Origin: Cacajao melanocephalus
Lineage: Eukaryota > Chordata > Mammalia > Primates > Pitheciidae
Reading direction: 5' to 3'
Assembly (NCBI GenBank): GCA_963573385.1
Contig: CAUYLG010059160.1
Coordinates: 1-64,000, forward strand
DNA: 64,000 nucleotides
Positions within the stretch are counted from its first letter, which is position 1; the number at the start of each line of letters is the position of its first letter. Under the pieces are notes generated by a model. That model saw nothing but the letters and a program-made list of their open reading frames with translations, searched no databases and was not told the DNA's origin. Both the position numbers and the translations under genes were made by a program. Shown piece after piece: positions 26,325 to 39,229 of the stretch.

Positions 26325-26510
26325 GAAGATAGACATTTAATGAATATCTACTATGTACAAAGACTCGTTCTTTAATCCTCACAAAGCTGGGAGGTAGTGT
26401 GAATAAACTTCCTTGTTTTTTCTTTGAAGAACTAAGGGTCTGAGAGGTTAAGAATACTTCCAACTGCTTATCTGACTGCAACACTTTGGAACTTAACCCT
26501 GACAGCTCCT
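26325..26510 (-). repeat. MIR, reverse orientation
   Basis: 'gaatatctactatgtacaaa', then 'tttaatcctcacaaagctgg', then 'actaagggtctgagaggtta' match the reversed MIR body. Confidence 0.65.
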
Positions 26511-26519
26511 TATCACTCA

Positions 26520-26760
26520 AAGACAACTTCAGCAGAGTAATCAGTGCCTGCCTCCCTCCATTTCTCCCTCCCTCTACTCTCCACTTCTATGCTCCTCCTA
26601 TCTTTCCTGATGACCCTGGGGTCCCAAATGCATCACATTGTTTCCAACATCTACACTTTGACTCTCATTCATCCCTCTGCCAAAATTTGTTCCTTCTAAC
26701 GCCCTGCATCCTTGCAAACCTGGACAATTCCTCTTGCCCTGCAGAACTCAGCTCAAGAAG
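26520..26760 (+). repeat. Possible L2-related fragment
   Basis: Pyrimidine-rich text (tctgccaaaatttgttcctt, ctggacaattcctcttgccc) resembles the L2 3' half. The similarity is weak, and the 133-codon frame at 26486-26887 overlaps it. Confidence 0.35.
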
Positions 26761-27362
26761 GAACGATGTCTCAGAGGTGCAGGAGGGGCAGGGGAGTAGA
26801 CCACGCCTTCTGTCTTACTCCAGAGATGCCGGCAAAGCAGACGACTCCATCGTGGGAGAGCTACAAATCATGGTGGCTGCACAGTAATGTCTGTTTTCAG
26901 CAAGACCAAGACAGTGGAGGAAAGGTGGTATAAAGCTACCTGAGAATCAGGGAATGTTTTCCCACAGGAATAAATGACTACAGGGCACCAGAAGCCAGAC
27001 ATTACACAGAGATGGTAGGTGGGAGGGACTGCAGGTAAGGCAGTGGGATGAGTGAATAGGGGCTGCCACGAACACTTCTGATCAGGTTTGTCAGGGATTC
27101 ACCTAAACTGCATTTGAAATTGTAACTGCTTTTGGTTTCTGACACAAAAAAACTTGACTGCATTTAACATTTCATTATTTCTTCCCTCAACCTCACATTT
27201 TAGGATGGAAGTTCTACCTTACATCCATATGCTCTCTGTCTTTATCCCAAACGCTGTATGGCCCCATGACCCAGGGCACTCATAAACCCTACTCTCTCAG
27301 GAACGCCCTTGTGGCTTCTTCTGTCCCTTAAAGGCAGATTAGGACTTAAACAAATGTATAAG
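26761..27362. other. Intron sequence, no feature recognised
   Basis: Unique sequence ending in an A17 run at 27362-27378, next to a young L1 fragment. Confidence 0.6.
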
Positions 27363-28212
27363 AAAAAAAAAAAAAAAACCCCATCTAAAAGTGGGCAAAG
27401 GATATGAAAAGACACTTTTCAAAAGAAGACATTTATACAGCCAACAAACATGAAAAAAGTTCATCACTGGTCATTAGAGAAATGCAAATCAAAACCACAC
27501 TGAGGTATCATTTCAGGCCAGTTAGAATGGTGATCAGGAAGCAACAGATGCTGGAGAGGATGTGGAGAAATAGAAACGCTTTTACACTGTTGGTGGGAGT
27601 GTGAATTCGTTCAACCATTGTGGAAGACAGTGTGGCGATTCCTCAAGGATCTAAAAAGACAAATACCATTTGACCCAGCAATCCCATTACTGGGTATATA
27701 CCCAAAGGATTAGAAATCATTTTACTACCAAGACACATGCACGTGTATGTCTACTGCAGCACTGTTCACAATAGCAAACACTTGGAACCAACCCAAATGC
27801 CCATCAATAATAGACTGGATAAAGAAAATGTGGCACATATACACCATGGAATACTATGCAGCCATAAAAAAGGATGAGTTCATGTCCTTTGCAGGGACGT
27901 GGATGAAGCTGGAAACCATCATTCTCAGCAAACTGACATAAGAACGGAAAATCAAACACAGCATGTTCTCACTCATAAGTGGGTGTTGAACAATGAGAAC
28001 ACACAGACACAGGGAGGGGAGCATCACACACTGGGGAATGTCGGGTGGGGGGCTAGGGAGGGATAACATCAGGAGAAACACCTAATGTAGATGACGGGGG
28101 GATGGATGAAGCAAACCAGCATGTCACCTGTATACTTATGTAACAAACCTGCACGTTCTGCACATGTACCCCATAACTTAAAGTGTAATTTTTTAAAAAT
28201 AAAAAAAAAGCA
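27363..28212 (+). mobile_element. 5'-truncated L1 (L1PA-type) 3' end
   Basis: Sense L1 from the end of ORF2 (aaaagtgggcaaaggatatg, then gtatatacccaaaggattag) through the 3' UTR (caccaaacctgc-type text, here acaaacctgcacgttctgca) to the A-rich end taaaaataaaaaaaaag. The close fit to the primate consensus marks it as one of the younger L1s in the window. Open frames within it are broken by stops. I saw no convincing target duplication. Confidence 0.93.
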
Positions 28213-29404
28213 ATACATGGGAAACCCAGACCATGAAAAATAACGTCACATAGTATTTGAATAATTTTGGATAAAAGTCCTAGTAAAATAATTTGCTTAC
28301 AGAACTAAAACAACAACAACAAAAAAGAGTAATCAGGTCACTATTAAACATTTGATCCTGTTCCTAGATCAGAGAATCAGATGACAGGGGAAAAAAAAAA
28401 AAGAAGAAGAAGAAGAAAATTATTCTCTCCACCTGACTATTCTTAATGGATTTCTCATTGTCTAAAGCAGAGACACCCAGTCATCAACAATTCTTATTCA
28501 ACAGATGTGGACTGAGCTCAATAATCTGCATGTCCAAGAAGCGCCCCTAGTGCTGCTCCTGGTATATCTTATGAAGTCTGTCATGACCTCTGAATTTCCT
28601 TGACATCCTTCATTACCTGAACTAACACTTCAAGGTAAAATTCCTTGCAGAATTCCTACCCTCTCTATACAACCAATTGTTAAATGTGACTGGTACGACA
28701 ACTTCAGCAAAATAATTCAGATGTGTCTGCACTTTCCACCCCACTGCCAAACTTAATATCCAGAATCAGTTACCTCACTTAGAAATACTACATCCTAAGC
28801 AGAACCCTGGGGCATCCCACGCATGACAATCATTATTAGTTTTCATATGTACTTTTTGAATGCCTGTTTCTTTGCTACCTGCTACCTTCTAGCATTTACC
28901 TAGTTCCTTTGCAATCAAATGCATATGCCAGATTACCTGCTTTTACTGTTTCTCCATGTTTCCTTCACAACCAAGTTTGTCTTTTCTCAGTCACTCTTTC
29001 TCTACATCTTTGCTGAGTTTTCTCTAAATGCCAAAATATACTTTCCTATCCTTTAAATCTGACAAAGCCTACTCCTAAAGATAGTCCTCAATTAACATCA
29101 CATTTTTCCCAATCCTTCAACATGCACTCAGATTCTCTTAATGGGTGCAAATTGGTAACATTTTTATCATCTGGCATATTTCAATTACTTACAAATCTTT
29201 TGTTCTGTCAGCCACTAATAAAGCAAGGATTATATGTAACCAACCTTGAACATATATCACAGAGGCCTAGAGCATGATTTAGGTTGCGTTATGTTTTAAA
29301 AGGCATTAAGAGAAAAGCTCCCCATGTAGCCGGACACTATCAACATGAAGGTAACAATAGTGTATTCCATTTCTCCAACACACAAGCCAAACCTTCCATT
29401 AGGA
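28213..29404. other. Intron with short (AAC)n and (GAA)n runs
   Basis: (AAC) repeat at about 28308-28322 and an A-run followed by (GAA)5 at about 28390-28418. The rest is unique. Confidence 0.65.
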
Positions 29405-29536
29405 CACTGGTCTCTCAAACTTTGCTACATATTAGAATCACCTGCAGAAATTTAAAAAATCCTGCCTCCCAGTCCACATCCAATAGCAATTAAGTCAGGC
29501 TGACATGGTTTGAGAGCCGGGCGTCAACATTTTTAA
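29405..29536 (+). mobile_element. MER5A-like hAT-Charlie fragment
   Basis: 'ggtctctcaaactttgctac', then 'attagaatcacctgcagaaa', then 'cctgcctcccagtccacatc' follow MER5A from its left end. The right end is lost at the Alu. Confidence 0.75.
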
Positions 29537-29859
29537 GGCCAGGCATCGTGGCTAACACCTGTAGTCCCAGCAGTTTGAGAGGCCGAGGCGGGCAGATTAC
29601 TTGAGGTCAGGAGTTCGAGACCAGCCTGGCCAACATGGTGAAACCCCATCTCTACTAAAAATACAAAAAAAAAAAAAAAAAGCTGGGCGTGGTGCATGTC
29701 TGTAATTCCAGCTACTCAAGAGGCTGAGGCAGAAGAATCACCTGAACTGGGGGGGCCGGAGGCTGCAGCGAGCCAAGATCATGCCACTGTACTCCAGCCT
29801 GAGCAACAGAGGGAGACTCCGTCTCAAAAAAAAAAAAAAAAGAAAGAAAGAAAGAAAGC
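29537..29859 (+). repeat. Alu with (GAAA)n tail
   Basis: Full-length Alu starting ggccaggcatcgtggctaac, with an A tail that becomes (GAAA)4 at 29842-29858. Confidence 0.96.
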
Positions 29860-30740
29860 AGTCACTTCCTAGTGGTAGAGCCAGAACATATTATTAACAA
29901 ATATTTGGTAAATAAAAGACCAGTTGATGTGACTCCCACATGTGCCAAAACATCATGAGCAAACAACTCTATGGGAAAGTATGGTTTGTTAATTTATACT
30001 GATACCGTAGCAAAATGAAGTTTCTTGTCATCTCAAAAGTAGAATAATTCCCAAATAACTGCCAGTCCTACCCAGACCAAGATATATTAATATCCATAGG
30101 TCATATATTTATGTTTATTATAAGTATCATATATATGTTATTTAAGGTATGCTGTACACTAAAAATGTCATCTTAGGGTACTAAGAACAAGAGTACATTT
30201 TAGACATTTGTCTGAAGCCTTGCAAATACTGCAATATCACAAAGTTCATAATAGAAATATCAAATGTCATTTCCAAAAGAACATGTAAAGAAAGAGGTAA
30301 GGAGAACTGAGCCACCTTCAGAAGCAGCTGGAGGCTATAGGAGAATTTAGTAGAAGAGGAGAAATGAGTTCAATCTTATATCATTTCCTTTTTAATTCTT
30401 AGTTCTCTACAAAAGGTAAATATAAGAGAATAAGGTGCCAAGAATTAAGCAGTCAATACAGCACGTGTTGTCTGAGGCCAACTCAATGCCAGGTACAATG
30501 TGTGTCCTTAGGGACGCTTGGTCCTCTGCTCTAAGAGCTACAGGCAGGACTAGAGTCTCAGCATCCATGTGAGAGACATGACATAGTCTTTCTTTTCTCA
30601 GTCAGTCATAGCTTGGGCTACTCTAAGAGATGGTGTATGAAATTTCCCCGACTGGCTTACTCAACCTCACAGCTGCCGTGATGGGTCTGTGCCCCAGGCA
30701 GGCTGGACGGCTAGGGAGCTGAAGGGTCCCTAAGTCCAGA
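29860..30740. other. Intron sequence, no feature recognised
   Basis: Unique AT-rich sequence, more GC-rich at 30460-30740. No coding evidence. Confidence 0.6.
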
Positions 30741-30744
30741 CCAG

Positions 30745-30975
30745 GGATGGCCAATAGAAAGATAATGTGACCCACCTATGCAATTATACATTTTCTAGTA
30801 GCCATACTAAATAAAGTAAAAGGAACCAAGTCAAAATGATCTCAATCAGTATAATGTTTTATCGTTTTTCAACATGAGTTTACATTGATCATAAAAACAT
30901 TTCTCAAAGATCTTAATGAGACAGTTTAAATTATTTTTCTTATTCAGCCTTCAAAATCCAGAGTATTTAAATAAC
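30745..30975 (+). mobile_element. hAT-type MER fragment (family uncertain)
   Basis: 'gggatggccaatagaaagat', 'ttctagtagccatactaaat', and 'cttcaaaatccagagtattt' match a common hAT-Charlie non-autonomous repeat whose name I cannot fix. Only the left part is kept. Confidence 0.6.
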
Positions 30976-31032
30976 TGTATCTCATTTTTTATATACATAT
31001 GTTGTGATATAATGGAAGCAGTAAGATTATAA

Positions 31033-31388
<356 letters not shown>

Positions 31389-31917
31389 CCAAGTGGGTAT
31401 CTTCATCATCTTGGAGAAAAACTGCTTTTGAATAAATGACTGGTTTAATAAATGCAACTTTAGGAAAGACCTCTGAGTAAAATTTGATTAATTAATCAAA
31501 ATGAGATTTTATTTTCATGATCAAAAACTACTTGAAATTATCTCCATTCCTAACAATTAATTTCAAAGCCAAATATTTCATTTTAAAAGTTTTAGTCATA
31601 ATTCTATATCTTATATCAACATCCATAATATATACGACATAATCTAGACTAAGACAATATTTTGTCCATATTACCTTTTGAAATTCTTAAGTTAAAATGA
31701 TCTCCTTTATGGTAATCTGTGTCTATGGCTTCAGAAAAAACTAATTTATGGCAGAATTAAATCAAAATCCAATGGAATTAAGGATTAGTAAAATGTGAAT
31801 AAGGTGGGAAGGGACCTTCCATATACAAGCCCCTTGTAAGTGGAGCTCACTTCACAGTCGAGGTGTCAGTGGAAACAGCCGGAGGACACCAGAGAACCTA
31901 GCGGAGGAGACAAGTGG
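31389..31917. other. Intron sequence before the RFPL pseudogene
   Basis: AT-rich to about 31800, then more GC-rich (31830-31917). The last part may be 5' untranslated sequence of the retrocopy. Confidence 0.5.
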
Positions 31918-32700
31918 CCATGGCAGAACAATTTAGAGAAGCAAGTACATGTGTCTGCTTAGCGTATCCTGAAACACCCATGTCCCTAAACTGTGGATCT
32001 GTCTGCTGCCTCCAACACATCAGCTCAATTCTCAAGGAACCTGATAGGGAAGGTTCATGGTGCCTCTTCTGCCCTGTGGTCACTCTGAAGAATGCCATCA
32101 GGCCCAATTACCAGGTGGGGAAGACAGTTTCCAAATAAAGGAATAAGAGTTCCAGCTGAGAGCTATTCTACACCTGAACCCAAGGATGCTGATGTTCCAA
32201 GTGCCTATGATCTTGGATGGTGACACAGAAACAATCAATTTATCATTTTTGATGACCTGAGGCATGTTTGTTGTGGACATTTCTGAAAGAATCACAGAGA
32301 ATATGCTGAAAGATTCAAACACAGAATCTGTGTCCTGGCTCCCCTCAGTTCACCTCTGACCACCATTATCGGGAGGCAGATGTGCAGGCAAGCAAAGAAT
32401 GGGATCTGGGTGTTTGCTAACAATCTGTTAATTATAATAACAAGAGGCAATTTCACCGACTTCAGAACTTGGCTTCCAGGCTCTAGGTTTGAGAAAAGAA
32501 GAGTTCCTCTCAGGCAGCACACGGTGCTTTTACCCTCTAGATAAGCCCCGACAGCTATACTACACAGCAATTTTCCTGGATGTAGACGCTTAAGTCACTT
32601 CCTTTTATAACACCAGCGATAGATTCCGAATCTTTACCATTCACTAAAGTTTCTGCTACAGAGCCATAGAAATTGCTCCTGTGAATCCAATTATTGATGT
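31918..32700 (+). pseudogene. RFPL-family (RING/SPRY) retropseudogene
   Basis: Decayed copy of a ret-finger-protein-like gene, antisense to the host gene. From the ATG at 31920 the frame reads MAEQFREAST then PMSLNCGSVCCLQ and a KEPDREG stretch, like the RFPL RING-type N terminus. It breaks by frameshift near 32133, and a stop follows. After that, in shifting frames, come NPRM-FQV (about 32176-32203), AERF (about 32309-32320), HHYREADVQASKEWDLGVC (about 32359-32417), matching the SPRY motif RHYWEVDVG-EWDLGVC, then IFLDVDA (about 32570-32590) and FYNTSDR (about 32603-32623). Several stops and at least three frame changes exclude a full-length product. RING and SPRY parts run on without an intron, which suggests a processed copy. 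RFPL1-3 and RFPL4A are the nearest relatives in memory; the exact parent is open. No clear poly-A tail or target duplication remains. Confidence 0.85.
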
Positions 32701-33254
32701 TCAGGCTTCCTATTTGTCCTGTGATGAATCTGGACACTTGCCAGATCTCCAGTTTATCCTGAGCAAGGCAAACTTTTGGCCACAAAAATAATTAGAGAAA
32801 AATTACTTTGTGCTCAAAGCTAAAAACTTTTTCTGGTTGGTGCAACCCAAAGGACAAAGTTATAGGGGAAAAATATGGAACATTTCATAAGTCATACACA
32901 TAAATTGAATAGATGGATTAAGAACAATGACACTTAAACAGTAAGTATTGTCACAGTAGTCTTTTGGGTTTTATGCTTATGTTTCTGTTCCAATAAATAC
33001 GTTCTCGGCACTCAGATCAAAAATAGAAAAGGTATGAAATGAAAAAGATAAGAAAAAGGCTAACGGCTTTAACCAAACCATATGAAATACTAGTTTTTAA
33101 ATAATGAAAATCATATTTAGAATATGAAAACATGGATTAAAAGTAATTATTCAATTAGATCTCATTAAATGCTTCTGGTCATTAGTCATGTAGACTCAAG
33201 AAGTGCTCAGTACTTGTTCATAATATTTAGCAACTATTTCCAGCTCTCTATCTG
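32701..33254. other. Sequence after the RFPL pseudogene
   Basis: The first 90 bases may still belong to the retrocopy. The rest is AT-rich with nothing recognisable. Confidence 0.5.
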
Positions 33255-33257
33255 TTT

Positions 33258-33489
33258 TCCAGGCTCAATGCAGCCCCCACCCCTGGAATCAAGTGATCCT
33301 CCCACCTCAGCCTCCTGAGTGGCTGACACTACAAGCACACACCATTACACTCAGCTAATTTTTTTAAAAAACTTTTATAGAGACAGGGTCATGTTATGTT
33401 GCCCAGGCTGGTCTTGAACTCAGGTTCAAGCAATCCTCCCACCTCAGCCTCCCAAAGTGCTGGGATTATAGGTGTGAGACACTGTACCC
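33258..33489 (-). repeat. Old Alu (J-like), 3' part missing
   Basis: Reverse-complement Alu with 'tgatcctcccacctcagcct' in both arms. It begins inside the second arm (ccaggctcaatgcagccccc) and has no T tail. Confidence 0.9.
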
Positions 33490-34507
33490 CATTGTCCTCT
33501 TCATTTTTAATAATAAATTCCAACTGTTGAGTCTTTTAAACTCTTATTTTTAGTCTATTACGCCACTGAAAGCAAAAGTTTCAGTAAAGGAAGACCTTTA
33601 GGAGAAAAAATACTCAAAAAGAAAAATACATGCTTTTTGTCTCTTATTTTTAAATGAGAAAAGGTAACATAAAATGCGTATACCTATTCAACATCTATAT
33701 ACTTATAAAAACACATTCAATACATCCAGATTCCAATATATTTATGCCATTCAATGTACATAACATTCCATAAAACTACATATACCAATCAGAAAGTCTT
33801 CTAGATACTAGATAGGTCTGCATCTGTTCAGGCAGAAATAACTATAAAACATGCTCTTTTATGAAAGAATTTATCGAAATTAATAAGCATGCAAATGACA
33901 CAAAGTTCTACTTAAGAAACTCAGAAAAAAAAGAAACAAGAGTGTTAAGTGAGAGATACTAAAATTGCAGGGGGTTTTTTTTTGAAATTCTTTCAAGGTA
34001 TCAGGGTAATAAATTTGCCAGCTCAACTTCAGGGCAGATTGAAATGAATGAAAACCTGTCAGTGTGAACTGCCACTGTAAGAGAATGTGGGAAGAATGGC
34101 TTTCTGTGGCATGGGTTGTTGCTATTGATGGGCAAATCCCCAAATCATAAAACGGCTCCTATTCCTCCATTACCCTACACACTAATTTCACAGGTGGCAG
34201 TCCTGTCTTTATAACAAAGACCTTGTTTGGAGACAGAATGTGAAGGCAGTGCCTCACCCCACTAAGTCAGCCAAAATCAGACTGAAATATAGAATATATG
34301 AGAGTGAATTAAATATTGTTTATCCATACTTCACCAGATCTCTAAACAAAGAGACTGTCAATCTCCAGAAACCGCCTGTTTGCAACGTTCAATATTTAGT
34401 TTCTCCAAAGTCTGCTGGAATGGCTGCATAGCAAAACAGCCCAATTTTTGCTTAGAGACTTAAAAAAAAAAATGCTTTGGGCTATTGGTCAGTGGAGGAA
34501 GTAGCTT
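33490..34507. other. Intron sequence, no feature recognised
   Basis: AT-rich unique sequence. Nothing recognised on either strand. Confidence 0.6.
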
Positions 34508-35485
<978 letters not shown>

Positions 35486-35524
35486 TGAGTTATACATCAC
35501 TGCTGATTCTTTTAAGGATTCTTA

Positions 35525-35905
35525 TGGTCTGAATTGTATGCCCCTAAAATTCATGTCGAAGCCCTAACCACCAGTTTCTCAGAACGTGACTCTGTTTAGA
35601 GACGGGAGCTTTAAAGAGGTGATTAAGTTAAAAGGCAGCCCTTAGGGTGGGCCCTAATCCAATAGAAATTTCAACATGTAAGAGAGACACCAGAAACGTG
35701 CGTGCACAGAAAAAAAGGCAATCTGAGGACACGGCAGGAAGGCGGCCACCTGCAGACCAAGCAGGGAGGCCTCAGAAGAAACCTTGAACTTGACATCTTG
35801 ATCTTGAACTTCCACCCTCCAGAAACACTAGAAAATAAATTCCTATTCTTTAAGCCACCAAGTCTGTGGTATCTTGCTACAGCAGATCTAGCAGACGAAA
35901 ACAAT
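35525..35905 (+). mobile_element. MLT1-like (ERVL-MaLR) LTR
   Basis: 'ggtctgaattgtatgcccct', 'agaacgtgactctgtttaga', 'gggtgggccctaatccaata', 'aataaattcctattctttaa' and 'ctagcagacgaaaac' give the complete LTR order. It is the same type as 11163-11856. Confidence 0.8.
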
Positions 35906-36124
35906 TCTCATTTCAACATTGACCTTATATTTTAATACATAAATAAAAAGGAATATCCCACATTGTCAGAGTAAATGAATAACTGACCCTTATGATACTC
36001 AGAATGAACATTCTGTATTAACATATTTCATTTTATAACACTTAAATGCAAGAAGTATTTTTAGAGACTTTTGGATTTTACATACCTATAGCCTTTCATG
36101 AATGAAATGATTCAATCATATTAC

Positions 36125-36190
36125 CTCGTGTTTCAACAGCACTGATGCATTTTCTGATAATTGTGAACCCCATCTTATCCAACTGTGCAC
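36125..36190 (-). CDS. ARHGAP10: ARHGAP10 exon, PH-RhoGAP linker into RhoGAP helix 1
   Basis: 66-nt internal exon. Acceptor ttcttgtag| (AG at 36192-36191), donor cgag|gtaata (GT at 36124-36123). It enters with GT, completing a Ser codon (A|GT) begun in the previous exon, then encodes 21 codons AQLDKMGFTIIRKCISAVETR, and leaves after the first base of a Gly codon completed in the 8766-8840 exon. This is the start of the RhoGAP fold: the GF-IIRKC-S-VETRGI block comes just before the arginine-finger loop in all GRAF/oligophrenin proteins. The A|GT and G|GT joins with both neighbours keep one frame, strong evidence that no exon was missed on either side. A 27.3-kb intron follows it. An inverted pair of Alus begins only 122 bp upstream. 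Confidence 0.96.
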
Positions 36191-36312
36191 CTACAAGAAA
36201 CAGTTGAAAACATTAAGTGTACAATTATTTATCACATTTCTCTTCCTTACAAAAATAGGAAAAAATTATTTAAATCCAAGCTCATTTTTGTTTCACTATT
36301 AAAAAGCTAAAG

Positions 36313-36599
36313 GCAGATGGGCACAGTGGCTCACACCTGTAATCCCAGCACTTTGGGAGGCCAAGTGAGAATGAGCACTTGAGCCTGGGAGCTCCTGACC
36401 AGCCTGGGCAACATGGCGAGACCCTGTCTCTACTAAAAATGTTTCAGAATTAGCCAGGTTTAGTGATGGGTGCTTGTAGTTCCAGCTACTCAGAAGGCTT
36501 AAGGAGGAGGATAGCTTGAGCCCAGGAAGTAGAGGCTGCAGTGAGTTATGATCATGCCACTGCACTAGATGACACAGCAAGCAATATCTTGTCTTAACA
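36313..36599 (+). repeat. Old Alu (J-like), first of an inverted pair
   Basis: Sense Alu, diverged, A-poor 3' end. Flanks aaaaagctaaaggc (36300-36313) and aaaaagcttaaggc (about 36600-36613) look like the target duplication. It lies 122 bp upstream of the 36125-36190 exon. Confidence 0.92.
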
Positions 36600-36660
36600 A
36601 AAAAGCTTAAGGCTATGTATTCCTTATTTAAATAACATAGAAATTTTATATTTAATAATA

Positions 36661-36956
36661 TTTTTTATTTTTTTCAGATGGAGTCTCACACTGTCAACTA
36701 AGCTAGAGTACAGTGGCACAATTTCAGCTCACTGCAACCTCCACCTCCCAGGTTTAAGCTATTCTTCCACCTCGGCCTCCCAGGTAGCTAGAATTACAGG
36801 TACCCACCACCACGCCCAGCTAATTTTTTGTATTTTTAGTAGAGACGGGGTTTCACCATGTTAGTAAGGCTGGTCTCAAACTCCTGACCTCAGGTGATCC
36901 GCCATCCTCGGTCTCCTAAAGTGCTGGAATTACAGGCATGAGCCACTGTGCCTGGC
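36661..36956 (-). repeat. Alu, second of an inverted pair
   Basis: Reverse-complement Alu, both arms, ending actgtgcctggc. It is 61 bp from the sense Alu at 36313-36599, so the two can fold on each other in RNA. Confidence 0.94.
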
Positions 36957-37158
36957 AGGAATTTCATATATTTAGAGCACTTCCTGAAATTGATATCAGG
37001 ATATCTATTTACCAATAATATATAAATTTGTATTGTAAAATAATAAATATAACTCATTTTAAAAGTCAAAAAGAAAGTGATACAAATCTCTAGGGGAAGC
37101 TGTCTAGAAACAGTTAAGATATATTTTGTCAAAATTTCTAACAGCAGCTCTGTTAAAC

Positions 37159-37159
37159 C

Positions 37160-37192
<33 letters not shown>
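37159..37192. repeat. (TA)n microsatellite
   Basis: About 34 bases of alternating TA with one CA interruption near the middle. Confidence 0.95.
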
Positions 37193-37193
<1 letters not shown>

Positions 37194-37800
37194 GAATGAA
37201 TGTTCTTAAGTTACTTGAGAATCTAAGAACAGAATCTTTTTCTTAAAAAAAACTTAGGAGGAAAAATTTTAAGAAAAGCTTTTTAAAAATATTTGGGCAA
37301 TCATCTTGAATTAAAATTTTGATATTTTGCAGCATGCTCCAAGCTTTTAAAATAATATTTTATTATTTTCATAATAAATTTAAAACAGATGATTCATATG
37401 GCAGAGCAGACTATTTTAGAAATACAATTTTTATACTTTTTCTAATATAGTAGGTGCTTGTCTATGATTAGGCTGGCATATTTGTGTATCCTGATGAATG
37501 ACAATTCTTATTTCAAAAATCAAGAAAAGTACCCTCAGCCACTGCATTTAGAACCCAGGGAACAGTAACACTAATCCTTGGCTCTCAGAGGGGTTACAAG
37601 AACAATTCATGAATATAAACTTCATACATAACCCATAATGCAAAGCTTGAAAAAAATTTTAATGAATTAGGCAGTGGTTTTCTGCTCAAGAATCCAGTAT
37701 TCACAAAGGTGTATAAAATGGAAGCATTTATTTCTGCCTAGCAAAACCATGTTTAAAAAAAAAAAAAAAAAAAGGCATGTTTTAACATCTCCATAATAAA
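37193..37800. other. AT-rich intron sequence
   Basis: No repeat recognised apart from an A-run at about 37754-37773. Confidence 0.6.
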
Positions 37801-38070
37801 TAAGAAGGGAAAGAGAGAAAAGAAGGAAAGAGAAAGAGGCGAGGAGGGAATGGGAACGAGGGAAGGGAAAGTAAAAGGATTAGGAGGGGCAAGGAAGAAG
37901 GAAGAAAGGTGTCAGAAAAGAGCGAAGGAGAGGGGAAAAAGGAAGAAGGGAGAGGGGGAGGAAGGGGGAAAGGGAGAGGGGGAGGAAGGGAGATGGGGAG
38001 GAAGGGAGATGGAGAGGAAGGGAGAGGGGGAGAAAGGGAGAGGGGAAGGGAGGGAGAGGGGGAGGAAGGT
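37801..38070 (+). repeat. 270-bp purine tract with G-rich tandem units
   Basis: Almost only A and G on the plus strand. From about 37925 to 38068 it is nearly pure purine and made of variant units like gggagagggggaggaa. Several GGGG/GGGGG runs lie within short distances. The open frames of about 100 codons on both strands here are low-complexity readings (Arg/Glu/Gly or Pro/Ser/Leu), not genes. Confidence 0.95.
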
Positions 38071-38697
38071 GCCTCAGGATGTGCTGCTCGTGGCATCCTG
38101 TCAGTCGCCAGTGCCAAGCTACAAGAGTTGTCTTTTATTCAAACACTGGCTCAAGTAATCACAATTATTTTGAAATCCTATGTTACATAACCACAGTGTT
38201 TACAAACTGTGGACCTTTGATAAAATGTAGCTTAATTTCTCCAAGTATGTCAAAAGTAAATTCGTCAGGAACCCTGCAGATCTGATATATTTTTATTTAA
38301 TGTCAGTAAAAAAAAAATTCAGGGTACAAAGCTGGGGATGTTTCATTTTCTTCAAGTACATACAGTGGCATGTGAAGATCACTGTCCTCGAATATTTGCA
38401 TATATTTAGTCGTTGTTGTTATTGTCCAAGACGCACTGACAAACTATTTGTATAGCCTACAGTCTGACACTATAAAGATAAAGCATATCAAGGGTAGGAA
38501 ACGGGGCCTGGATAAACAGCTCCTACTCACAGGAGTTAACAAATCAGACAGGAAGTTGAAGGGTGCATAACTGAAACTCTTATGTGATTGTTTATGGCTA
38601 TGAGAATAAACATCAAAGTGAAATGTAGAGAAAGTATTTTGTACAGTTTTTTTGTTTTTGTTTTTTTGTAGAGAAAGACTCATAGAAAAGCCCACAG
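38071..38697. other. Intron sequence, no feature recognised
   Basis: Unique sequence with a T-rich run at about 38646-38669. Confidence 0.6.
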
Positions 38698-39039
<342 letters not shown>

Positions 39040-39229
39040 CTACAGTAGTCCAGAAATGTTACAGAGGTCCCTGCTGGGTAAAACAGAAAACACGCAATAG
39101 AGGACTATTACATGTAATATCCCTCTATATAACAGACAGTGCAGAGGGTAAGCAGCTTGACATCCATAATGTACACAAAATAATAGATGGAAAAGGATGA
39201 TATAATCATTTTTATAAATTAGCACTTAC

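Noticed and set aside
37782..38190. Open frames of 93-111 codons on both strands
   Set aside because: They are readings of the purine tract (Pro/Ser/Leu on one strand, Arg/Glu/Gly/Lys on the other), so the openness comes from composition.
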